Source: Coriobacteriaceae bacterium
GTDB lineage: Bacteria > Actinomycetota > Coriobacteriia > Coriobacteriales > Atopobiaceae
Assembly (NCBI GenBank): GCA_004557505.1
Contig: SFGZ01000025.1
Span: forward strand, 1-5,506
Length of the DNA stretch: 5,506 nt
Direction: 5' to 3'
This document shows, piece after piece, positions 1-4,936 of this stretch; position 1 is the stretch's first letter; the number at the start of each line of letters is the position of its first letter. The translations under genes were made by a program, and so were the position numbers. The notes under the pieces were generated by a model, which saw nothing but the letters and a program-made list of their open reading frames with translations, was not told the origin of the DNA and made no database searches.

Positions 1-18
1 TCCTGGACCGAATCCATC
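1..18 (-). repeat. IS3-type right terminal inverted repeat
   Basis: The sequence TCCTGGACC at 1-9 lies directly after the stop codon of the adjoining minus-strand transposase, where an IS3-family right end is expected. A near-copy, TCTTGGACC, follows the second transposase tail at 624-632. The reverse complement GGTCCAGGA is found at 5121-5129, next to an orfA start. The outermost bases may lie outside the window, so the exact IS tip and any target duplication cannot be seen. Confidence 0.6.
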
Positions 19-591
19 CTACGCTGCCAGCAGGCCCAAGTCCCTGCGGTACTGCATGGGGCTCCTGTAATCCAGATCGCCCTTTGTCCTGACATCCCTA
101 TGCCATCTGAGATAGGCGTCGAGCATGTCCATGAACTCCTCGATCGTGACCCCGGCCCAGTCGCAGCCGTGGAAGAATTCTATCTTCAATCTTCCGAAGA
201 AGCCCTCGCACCTCGCGCTGCCGGGGCTGCAACCCTTCCCCGGCATCGACCTGACCAGGCCATTCTCATCGCATATCCTTGTCCATCCCGGCCAGCGGCA
301 ATGGCAGCCGCGGTCCGGGCGGATCCTGGGATGGCCGCCCTCGCCGAGCCGCCTGCACGCGCCGGGCAGCGACGGGCTGGCCATCTCGGCGTCGGGCGAG
401 GTGGAGACCGGCCAGCTCGGCGGCATGCCGCCGGAGCAGCCCGCGATGGGCGAGAGGCACGCCTTGCCGGCGGGGATGCGGGACCCGGTCACGTCGGTGA
501 TCCACAGCTCGTTGGGCCCGTCGGCATGGAAGTGGTGCTTGCCCCGCTCGTCGCGCAGCAGGTTCTCGGGCGCCTCCGTGTTAATGGCAAT
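19..591 (-). pseudogene. IS3-family transposase orfB, 5'-truncated
   Basis: This is the catalytic part of an IS3-family (OrfB, rve integrase core) DDE transposase, which would cut and join IS ends. The frame is open for 190 residues from a stop at 592-594 to TAG at 19-21. The N-terminal third of a usual ~280-residue OrfB is missing and no start is evident, so it is a fragment. The catalytic residues are visible: Asp in WITDVT (493-495), Asp in PDRGCH (313-315) and Glu in CEGFFGRLK (205-207). The last two are separated by 35 residues, the DD(35)E spacing of this family. The tail MQYRRDLGLLAA is the usual ending. Several normally conserved positions look changed: GCSGGM replaces the DCFDGM I expect, from memory of the family. 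This suggests decay. The IS right end follows immediately. Confidence 0.85.
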
Positions 592-623
592 CTAGAAGCT
601 ACCAGTCGGAGATGCGGTGGGAA

Positions 624-641
624 TCTTGGACCGAATACATC
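624..641 (-). repeat. Second IS3-type right terminal inverted repeat
   Basis: TCTTGGACCGAATACATCC begins at 624 and closely matches TCCTGGACCGAATCCATCC at position 1, differing at two bases. Like that copy it sits just outside the stop codon of an orfB tail. About 30 bases (592-623) between this end and the truncated 5' edge of the first transposase remnant show nothing recognisable. Confidence 0.55.
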
Positions 642-827
642 CTATGCTGCTAGTCCCAGATTCTTGCGATATTGCATCGGATTGACATGGCCCAGGTCGC
701 TCTTTCGGCGCCTGTCCCGATACCAGACCATGCAGCCGTCAAGCTTCCCCATGAACTCATCCATTGCAACGCCTTGCCAGTCCCTTCCGCAGAAGAACTC
801 GACTTTCAGCCTGCCGAAGAACGAGAT
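642..827 (-). pseudogene. IS3-family transposase orfB, C-terminal tail
   Basis: Only the last ~60 residues of an OrfB transposase remain, starting in SFFGRLKVEFF and ending MQYRKNLGLAA, with TAG at 642-644. It is paralogous to the 19-591 copy (FFGRLKIEFF ... MQYRRDLGLLAA) but clearly diverged, so it comes from a related but different IS. The catalytic Glu and everything N-terminal to it are lost. Upstream of the FFGR motif the frame stays open by chance to about 908, but the translated sequence there no longer resembles a transposase. At that point the DNA switches to a transposase tail on the opposite strand. Confidence 0.75.
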
Positions 828-909
828 GTCCTGCGGGAGGGACTGGGAGGGCGTCAGCCTGGAGGAGCTCGGGAAGAGGATCGATGGCTGCATAGAGTGG
901 TACAACACA
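817..909 (+). pseudogene. IS3-family transposase orfB scrap (plus strand)
   Basis: Thirty-one codons on the plus strand read KNEMSCGRDWEGVSLEEL followed by GKRIDGCIEWYNT. This is the segment just after the catalytic Glu in IS3 OrfB proteins, of a subtype with KNEM rather than KVEF. The homology starts exactly where the minus-strand tail ends and stops at about 909. There the frame shifts into a membrane-permease remnant, so the final ~20 residues and the IS right end are missing. It lies in a long chance open frame (100-1338) that is not a gene. Confidence 0.7.
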
Positions 910-910
910 C

Positions 911-1132
911 CCGGTGCTGCTCTTCGGCCTGGGCTCCCCGCACCTGCCCGCCGGCCTCTCCACCGTCATGGCGGCCGCCGAGCTCCTCGCCGGTCTCTTT
1001 ATCGCCATGATCGTGCTCGGCGAGCCCCTCGGCGCCGTCGAATGGCTGGGCGTGGCCGTCATCCTCGCCGGCGTGTGCCTTGCGCAAGTGCCCGCGCTGA
1101 GAGGGGTCCGCTCACAGAGACCGACGGTATAG
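911..1132 (+). pseudogene. EamA/DMT-family transporter, C-terminal fragment
   Basis: The 73 residues ending at TAG 1130-1132 look like the C-terminal end of an EamA (drug/metabolite transporter) permease. The first part reads VLLFGLGSPHLPAGLSTVMA and leads into two hydrophobic helices around AELLAGLFIAMIVLGEPL and WLGVAVILAGVCLAQV. The E(x)PLGxxEWLGVxxILAG pattern is typical of the last two helices of this family, which usually has ten in ~300 residues. About three quarters of the protein is missing on the 5' side, where it joins the transposase scrap in a different frame. GTG at 914 is probably not a real start. The substrate cannot be inferred. Confidence 0.75.
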
Positions 1133-1234
1133 CCATGCCAATGAGACGGCTGCGGATTCGGAGCGTCCAGCTGGAGGGAGCAGTCAGCAAGGATAATGGG
1201 GTTATTCAATCGGAATGTGACAGGAGCAGGCATC

Positions 1235-1603
1235 ATGGAACTGAAGAAGCTCGATCAGGATTTCTCGGTATGCAAGGTGAAGGACTACTCGCTGGTAGAC
1301 CTTGGCGCAGAGTACTGCTTCATCGGCAAGACGGATGAAGAGGATTCCCTGGTATGCGCCACCAGCGATGTCCCGTCGAACGTTGTTGAGCGTGACGACG
1401 GGTGGAAGGGCTTCCGCATCCAGGGGGTGCTGGACTTCTCCCTCATCGGGATACTGGCCGGCATCGCGGAGATCCTGGCGGAGAACGGCATCTCGATCTT
1501 TGCCATCTCGACCTACAACACCGACTACGTTTTGATGAAGAAGGAGAGCTACCAGAATGCGCTGGACATTCTCGGGCGCACGGGATACGAAATCGTCGAG
1601 TGA
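1235..1603 (+). CDS. ACT-domain protein
   Basis: This gene encodes a complete 122-residue protein. I start it at ATG 1235 because AGGAG at 1222-1226 lies 8 nt upstream; an alternative GTG at 1196 lacks such a site and adds 13 residues of poor character. The N-terminal half carries a beta-rich segment around YSLVDLGAEYCFIGKT. The C-terminal half holds the ACT-like signature LIGILAGIAEILAENGISIF (residues 70-89), followed by AISTYNTDYVLMKKES. This matches the small stand-alone ACT proteins (ACT_7/COG3603 style, CASTOR-like), which are thought to bind amino acids or similar small ligands. No enzyme domain is attached, so the ligand and partner are unknown. It follows the permease remnant by about 100 bases and seems to be a single gene. 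It looks intact in a region of broken genes. Confidence 0.85.
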   Translation: MELKKLDQDFSVCKVKDYSLVDLGAEYCFIGKTDEEDSLVCATSDVPSNVVERDDGWKGFRIQGVLDFSLIGILAGIAEILAENGISIFAISTYNTDYVLMKKESYQNALDILGRTGYEIVE

Positions 1604-1638
1604 CAGCACCGCCTTTTGCCGAGCAGTGTCTTTGAGGT

Positions 1639-1674
1639 GCGCCTGCTCCTCACGTAGCAAGGCGCGAGGTTTCT
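1639..1674 (+). terminator. Possible terminator of the ACT gene
   Basis: GCGCCTGCT (1639-1647) can pair with AGC-A-AGGCGC (1656-1665). This gives a 9-bp stem with one bulged A and an 8-nt loop, 36 nt after the ACT stop codon. Only a broken pyrimidine stretch (TTTCTCT from 1670) follows, so intrinsic termination would be weak. Confidence 0.35.
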
Positions 1675-1762
1675 CTATGGCTTTCCCAACCCTTCGAGGA
1701 GATTTCGGCGTGCCGCGACGCGCCCGACGGGAGAGCGCTTTTCCAAGTGGTCTTGAGAGGGC

Positions 1763-2062
1763 CTAGGCAGCCAGGTAGGGGAGCTGGTCGAGCATGATGG
1801 CGTAGGCCGCTTTCAGGCGCTCGCGGGCAACTGCCTCGAGCGCCTTGTCGCGCCACATGCCGCACCCCCAGCGTTTCTCGTAGTACCTGCCGAACTCGCC
1901 CATCGCCTCAATTTGACCGGGCGATGCATGAGGCTATGTATGCCGCCATGGGAAACCGCGAGCCAGCGAATCGCTTGCACGCCACGGCGACCTCGAATCG
2001 CGCCAGGAAATCCTTCCCCTGGCCAACCAACCCGCCATGATTGCGGGATTGGTAATCGCCCC
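1763..2062 (-). pseudogene. Unrecognised gene remnant with a frameshift
   Basis: Two adjoining minus-strand frames read like one broken protein. The upstream frame (about 2062 down to TGA at 1908-1910) contains KDFLARFEVAVACKRF and SRFPMAAYIASCIAR. The downstream frame (open from about 1927 to TAG at 1763-1765) contains EAMGEFGRYYEKRWGCGMW and ERLKAAYAIMLDQLPYLAA. Both are protein-like, with helical character and GC-rich codons. They would join by a frameshift in about 1908-1935, giving ~100 residues. I do not recognise the family. There is no convincing start, and the upstream part abuts the nitrilase stop, so the 5' part is probably lost. Alternatively, the two pieces could be unrelated fragments. 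Confidence 0.45.
2027..2052 (-). terminator. Weak terminator-like hairpin after the nitrilase
   Basis: On the minus strand CCAATCCCGC pairs with GCGGGTTGG around a 7-nt loop, with one extra base in one arm, starting 13 nt after the nitrilase stop. The following bases are TTGGCC and not a clean T-run, so this is only a candidate. It also overlaps the unrecognised remnant. Confidence 0.3.
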
Positions 2063-2065
2063 AGC

Positions 2066-2986
2066 CTATTTTTCGTTGACGTTCAGCTCGAGGACGTCCG
2101 GGCGTGCGTAATGCCCGACCACGTCATGCTCCATCTTGCAAGATACGGTCAGGCCCATATCGAGCTCCGCGTAAATAATAGCCTCCTCATCCCAGACCGG
2201 TTCCGTCACGTAATGTCCGCGTGGATCGATGATGCAGCTTCCGCCCCTGCAGACATATTCCGGAAACCGCGACGCGACATCCCCCTCATGCAGGTCTGAG
2301 GGATACGACTCGCGCCTGATGACCATATCAGCGTTAACGAAGAAGCACTTGCCCTCTATCGCTATGTGCTGAATGGTGGCCTGCCACTCCGGGTTGTCGT
2401 TGGTGTTGGGCGAGATGTATATCGTGATGCCCTTTTGGTACAGAGCCACGCGAGCGAGCGGCATGTAGCTTTCCCAGCAAATCAAGCTGCCGATCGGCCC
2501 CCACGGCGTTGAGGTGACGGGGAAGTACCCCTTGTCGGCATCCCCCCATACAACCCGCTCGGAACCCGTGGGCTTTAATTTTCTATGCACCTTGCACGAT
2601 CCGTCCGGCTCAAAAATGGCGTTGCTGTTGTAAAGCGTCCCATTGACGGCGTCCCTCTCGGAAAAGCCGATGCTGATGTAGGCACCGGTGTTCCGTGCCG
2701 CCTCCGCAAGCCGCTGAAACTCCGCTTCCCCCGCAACGGCAGAGGCATCGTAGTAACGCTTCCAGTCCTTCCTACCCTCCTCGCTTCGCCTCCCTATGCT
2801 GAAGCCGAAATTCATCCCAACGGGATACCCGGGGATAAAGAGCTCGGGAAAAACGATGAGGTTCGGATGATGCGCCGCGGCCTCGTCGATGCAGCGAAGG
2901 GCCTTCTCGAGCGAGGCGCTCTTGTCGAACATCACGGGCTCCGCTTGCACCACTGCGATTCTGCAGATGCTCTCTATGTCTTTCAT
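2066..2986 (-). CDS. Nitrilase (carbon-nitrogen hydrolase superfamily)
   Basis: This is a complete 306-residue protein of the nitrilase branch, which hydrolyses organic nitriles to carboxylic acids and ammonia in the cytoplasm. The catalytic set is visible: Glu48 in FPELFIPGYP, Lys136 in HRKLKPT, and Cys170 in ICWESYMPLAR, with the accessory Glu143 in TGSERVVWG. The CWE context with MPLAR points to a true nitrilase rather than an amidase or NAD-synthetase-type member. The C-terminal motif DVVGHYARPDVLELNVNE is also typical, so the 306 residues are a full if slightly short domain. ATG 2984-2986 gives the natural N-terminus, but the upstream ribosome site is poor (a GGGGG run about 13 nt before ATG). 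Base composition is visibly less GC-biased than in the transposase remnants, consistent with separate acquisition. No pathway neighbours are present, so the substrate is unknown; aliphatic, arylaceto- or cyano-amino-acid nitriles are all possible. Confidence 0.92.
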   Translation of the reverse strand: MKDIESICRIAVVQAEPVMFDKSASLEKALRCIDEAAAHHPNLIVFPELFIPGYPVGMNFGFSIGRRSEEGRKDWKRYYDASAVAGEAEFQRLAEAARNTGAYISIGFSERDAVNGTLYNSNAIFEPDGSCKVHRKLKPTGSERVVWGDADKGYFPVTSTPWGPIGSLICWESYMPLARVALYQKGITIYISPNTNDNPEWQATIQHIAIEGKCFFVNADMVIRRESYPSDLHEGDVASRFPEYVCRGGSCIIDPRGHYVTEPVWDEEAIIYAELDMGLTVSCKMEHDVVGHYARPDVLELNVNEK

Positions 2987-3050
2987 GCCAAACGGCTTAC
3001 CCCCACTCTAAAGTAATCAGAGTTTGTACTGGGACACCCTCCCGTCTCTG

Positions 3051-3066
3051 CAGTGTCTCAGTGTCT
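3051..3066. repeat. Tandem 8-bp repeat (CAGTGTCT x2)
   Basis: CAGTGTCT occurs twice back to back. On the minus strand the surroundings read GTGAACATGATAGACACTG, which resembles some IS256-family (mutator type) ends from memory. No transposase of that family is present, so an IS scar is only a possibility. Confidence 0.4.
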
Positions 3067-3101
3067 ATCATGTTCACGGATTCACCCCGAAATCCATGTC
3101 T

Positions 3102-3133
3102 GCGTTGAACTCAAATGAACTCAACGCGTTTTT
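3102..3133 (+). terminator. Intrinsic-terminator-like hairpin without a gene
   Basis: GCGTTGA (3102-3108) pairs perfectly with TCAACGC (3121-3127) and is followed by G and five Ts (3129-3133), the arrangement of a rho-independent terminator on the plus strand. No plus-strand gene lies upstream, since the nitrilase is on the other strand. It may be the leftover of a deleted gene, or it may block readthrough. The loop contains a direct repeat of TGAACTCAA. Confidence 0.5.
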
Positions 3134-3282
3134 ATCGTTCGGGGGCTTGCCGACGGAAGTATGCACAAAGGTCAATTCCGCAAGCGACCGCCAGTTAGTC
3201 ATTTTATCAAACGGGCCGTCAAGCCATAGGCGTCGCCCGCACCGCGCTGAAGCCCTTCCTCGAATCCAGCGCAAAATGGCCC

Positions 3283-3329
3283 GTTATGGGGGCAACCGTT
3301 TTCCGTTTCGCGGGGATTGCCCCCATAAC
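3283..3329. repeat. 13-bp perfect inverted repeat (possible dispersed palindrome)
   Basis: GTTATGGGGGCAA (3283-3295) and TTGCCCCCATAAC (3317-3329) are exact reverse complements around a 21-base loop, and a CCG/CGG pair inside the loop could extend the stem. It lies 9 bases beyond the stop of the minus-strand protein tail at 3339, where it could act as a transcript-end hairpin. No T-run follows directly. It could equally be a REP- or MITE-like dispersed repeat. Confidence 0.6.
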
Positions 3330-3338
3330 CGCCGAAAT

Positions 3339-3548
3339 CTACCTTCCGGTGAACCCGCGCTTCCAGTCGACGTACTCCTCCTCAGAGATCTCCCCCGAGC
3401 CCCTCCGCGCGCGCATCGCCGCCCACGCCCTGACCGCCGCGTCGAGCTTCTGGGCGCCGGGCGCGGCGGGGTCGACGACGACCCGGGCGCCGGCGGCATC
3501 CGCCTCGGGCCTCGCGCCGAAGCCCTCCTCGAGCCGGAACAGGACCTC
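3339..3548 (-). pseudogene. C-terminal tail of an unknown protein, cut by an IS3 end
   Basis: Sixty-nine residues on the minus strand end at TAG 3339-3341. They start EVLFRLEEGFGARPEADAAG and end EISEEEYVDWKRGFTGR, with an alpha-helical segment KLDAAVRAWAAMRARRGSG between. The strong GC bias at third positions and coherent protein character support former coding. The frame has no start: it enters directly from the IS end at 3549, so the 5' part was removed or displaced by that insertion. The LFRLEEGFG segment recalls the region after the DNA-binding domain of small XRE-type regulators, and the acidic helical ending recalls short C-terminal tails such as SHOCT. Both are only impressions; the family is not identified. 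Confidence 0.5.
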
Positions 3549-3587
3549 TGATCTGTTTCAATATATCGGACAGGCAATCGGTCGGTT
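3549..3587 (-). repeat. IS3-type right end
   Basis: TGATCTGTTTCAATATATCG starts at 3549 and runs to the stop codon of the adjoining IS3 transposase tail. The TGA tip, AT-rich content and sharp break with the unrelated protein tail on its left mark it as the right terminus of that IS. It differs from the TCCTGGACC type, so it belongs to another IS3 subgroup. Confidence 0.6.
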
Positions 3588-3905
3588 CTAGGCGGCCATC
3601 GGCATCGCCCCCTCGTCCTCCGAGAAGGCCCGCTCCGCCCGTTCCATGAAGGCCGCCATCCGCTCGGCCGGGACCTGGTAGCCGATGGTCGAGTGGGGGG
3701 CGCCGGCGGTTGTAGTAGGCCTCGATGAGCCCCACGACCGCGTGCCGGGCCTCCGCCCTGGTCGCCCACGGGCGCAGTGAGTACATCTCGTTCTTGAGCG
3801 TGGCGAAGAAGGACTCCGCCACGGCGTTGTCGTGGCAGGAGCCCGTGCGGCCCACGGAGAGGCGCACGTCGTGCCCCTGACGCCTGGGGCACGGCCATTC
3901 CTCGC
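3588..3905 (-). pseudogene. IS3-family transposase orfB, C-terminal fragment with frameshift
   Basis: This is the C-terminal part of an IS3-family OrfB of a different subgroup from those at 19-909. It reads VRLSVGRTGSCHDNAVAESF with the catalytic Glu, then ATLKNEMYSLRPWATRAEAR and LIEAYYNRRRP. At a run of six Gs (3695-3700, Cs on the coding strand) the frame breaks. Dropping one base restores HSTIGYQVPAERMAAFMERA through to MPMAA and TAG at 3588-3590, the expected ending. The first two catalytic Asp residues and the N-terminus are missing. Recognisable similarity stops near 3905. It is therefore doubly inactive, by truncation and by a +1 homopolymer frameshift (or a sequencing error at that run). 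Confidence 0.8.
3871..3892. repeat. 7-bp inverted repeat inside the transposase remnant
   Basis: GTGCCCC (3871-3877) and GGGGCAC (3886-3892) are exact reverse complements around an 8-base loop. It lies where the transposase similarity becomes irregular (EEWPCPRRQGHDV), close to the truncation point, so it may mark the rearrangement. It could also be coincidence in GC-rich coding DNA. Confidence 0.4.
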
Positions 3906-3980
3906 CCAATCTGCTCAATTCCTGATGACCACGGCGCTCGCTGCCCGATGACCATCTGCGTCACTTTCCAGTGAACAACA
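3906..3980 (-). mobile_element. Possible IS21-type terminus remnant
   Basis: On the minus strand the segment begins TGTTGTTCACTGGAAAGTGA and continues with two spaced repeats of TGGTCATCxGG (around 3949 and 3927). IS21-family ends commonly begin TGTT and carry several short repeated sites. No istA or istB gene is present; the segment runs directly into the truncated IS3 transposase. The call rests on the resemblance of the end alone. Confidence 0.3.
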
Positions 3981-4253
3981 AATAACACAAAGAAGATCAG
4001 GCGTTCGCTGGGCTCGATGAGCCCCTTGGCATATAGGCAAAGCCTAGCCCTTGCAGCCTAGGGAGAACGGTACGGAAAAGCGGTACTACCCCCAACCCGC
4101 AACTCCGAGGCTATCAAACACACTACCGCCACGGCCGCAGCCAAGCCCTCCCGCGGCCGCCCTCCCCGCCGTCAGGGACACCTAACGACGGCGGGGGGTG
4201 GAGAGGGGGCTGGGCGGCTCTCCGGCGTCGGGGCGCCTCCCAACTGCGGGTTG
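3981..4253. other. Gene-free GC-rich stretch
   Basis: No gene is supported here. The minus-strand frame stays open through 3981-4050, but the translation (around CLYAKGLIEPSERLIFFVLF) matches nothing I know. The right part holds G-runs (GGGGGG, GGGGG, GGG, GGGG between 4192 and 4233). A 9-bp inverted pair, CAACCCGCA at 4093-4101 and TGCGGGTTG at 4245-4253, brackets about 160 bases and ends right at the GIY-YIG stop codon. Confidence 0.5.
4164..4196. repeat. 10-bp GC hairpin downstream of the GIY-YIG gene
   Basis: CCCCGCCGTC (4164-4173) and GACGGCGGGG (4187-4196) are exact reverse complements with a 13-base loop. The hairpin lies about 60 bases beyond the stop of the minus-strand GIY-YIG gene. 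It is stable enough to stall or protect a transcript, but no T-run follows on either strand, so it is not a standard intrinsic terminator. Confidence 0.45.
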
Positions 4254-4934
4254 CTAATCGTTAGACTTCCTGAGCGAATCGAGGTAGCGCCCGTCCTCGG
4301 CCCTCCAGACCTTCCAGCCGTTGTTCGACCTGTCCAGCACCACCCATCCCGCGGTGGAGGGCGCCCTGCACGTCACGTCGTGCCGGAGCACCCCGTTCTC
4401 GATCAATGCGGTCTTCCTCGCCTCTGGTCTCCACTTGTCGGAGGGGTCCGTGAGGCAAACGCTGCCGGCCTTCACCACGAAGCTGCCGCCCGAGGCGACC
4501 ATTATGGCTCTGGCCCCGTGCATGCCCTTGACATGCGGGTCCATGTGGTAGGTGCCGTCGGGGATGCACGACCAGTCGGAGCTTGCCGCCCGCTGCTCGG
4601 TCGCCTGGTCGAACGCGTCTTCCTTGCTCTCGTCCTTCGGGTACACCTTGGTGCCGTCGAGGGAGGAGAGGAGCTGCACCACGAGATTGACGTCGAGCGC
4701 GAAGAGCTCGGAGCCCGGCACGCGGGACTTCGAGAATATCTCGTCCAGTAGCTCCTCCTTTGCGTCGTAGTCGTCGACCTCGATGGCGAAGTACCTCTTG
4801 AGCCCGACGACGTTGAAGTACCCGTTGCGCTCGAGGCCGTACATCCTGGACTCAAAGTTCTGGCAGCCGGTCTTGCCAATCTTGACGAGGCCTGGAACGA
4901 CCGTCGTCATCACGTAGATGATTCCCCTCGGCAT
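4254..4934 (-). CDS. GIY-YIG nuclease-family protein with C-terminal DUF4357
   Basis: This gene encodes a complete 226-residue protein. I start it at ATG 4932-4934, because GGAGGGAG lies ~8 nt upstream and the GIY-YIG motif begins at residue 4; longer open sequence upstream is out-of-frame IS material. The first domain is of the T5orf172-like GIY-YIG type: GIIYVMTTVVPG (4-15), KIGKTG (18-23), Arg30 in ESRMYGLE, and the metal-ligand Glu76 in PGSELFALD. The usual catalytic residues are thus present, so metal-dependent DNA cleavage is plausible. After a charged linker (around KDESKEDAFDQ) comes a DUF4357-like domain with IPDGTYHMD, GSVCLTDPSDKWRPEARKTA, APSTAGWVVL and NNGWKVWR, ending near YLDSLRK. 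Such two-domain proteins occur in bacterial accessory regions; their role is not settled, with DNA repair, restriction-like defence and mobile-element functions all suggested. It follows an IS3 orfA remnant by 2 nt. Confidence 0.88.
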   Translation of the reverse strand: MPRGIIYVMTTVVPGLVKIGKTGCQNFESRMYGLERNGYFNVVGLKRYFAIEVDDYDAKEELLDEIFSKSRVPGSELFALDVNLVVQLLSSLDGTKVYPKDESKEDAFDQATEQRAASSDWSCIPDGTYHMDPHVKGMHGARAIMVASGGSFVVKAGSVCLTDPSDKWRPEARKTALIENGVLRHDVTCRAPSTAGWVVLDRSNNGWKVWRAEDGRYLDSLRKSND

Positions 4935-4936
4935 GC

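Larger units (their letters stand above)
2987..3338. other. Gene-free stretch with hairpins and repeats
   Basis: I find no convincing gene here. The stretch must include the nitrilase promoter on the minus strand, but no good -35/-10 pair stands out. It contains an 8-bp tandem repeat, a plus-strand terminator-like hairpin and a strong inverted repeat, listed separately. A 66-codon minus-strand frame (3074-3274) has a protein-like part (around WRSLAELTFVHTSVGKPP). It has a weak N-terminus and no ribosome site, and is more likely a conserved non-coding repeat or a remnant. Confidence 0.5.

Noticed and set aside
757..1236. A 159-codon minus-strand open frame
   Set aside because: It is antisense to the EamA fragment and the plus-strand transposase scrap, with no family resemblance or ribosome site.
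100..1338. A 412-codon open frame on the plus strand
   Set aside because: It runs antisense through two transposase remnants, then through a plus-strand transposase scrap, and out of frame across the permease and the ACT gene. Its openness reflects GC-rich DNA, and the translation is low-complexity Ala/Arg/Pro.
1202..1660. A 152-codon minus-strand open frame opposite the ACT gene
   Set aside because: The plus-strand frame has a clear ACT domain and ribosome site; this is its antisense shadow.
2585..3016. A 143-codon plus-strand open frame
   Set aside because: It is antisense to the nitrilase, whose catalytic motifs fix the true strand.
3024..3551. A 175-codon plus-strand open frame
   Set aside because: It passes through a terminator-like hairpin, a palindrome and the antisense of a GC-rich protein tail; the translation becomes Arg/Pro-rich with no recognisable domain.
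4251..4751. A 166-codon plus-strand open frame
   Set aside because: It is antisense to the GIY-YIG/DUF4357 gene and shows no domain.
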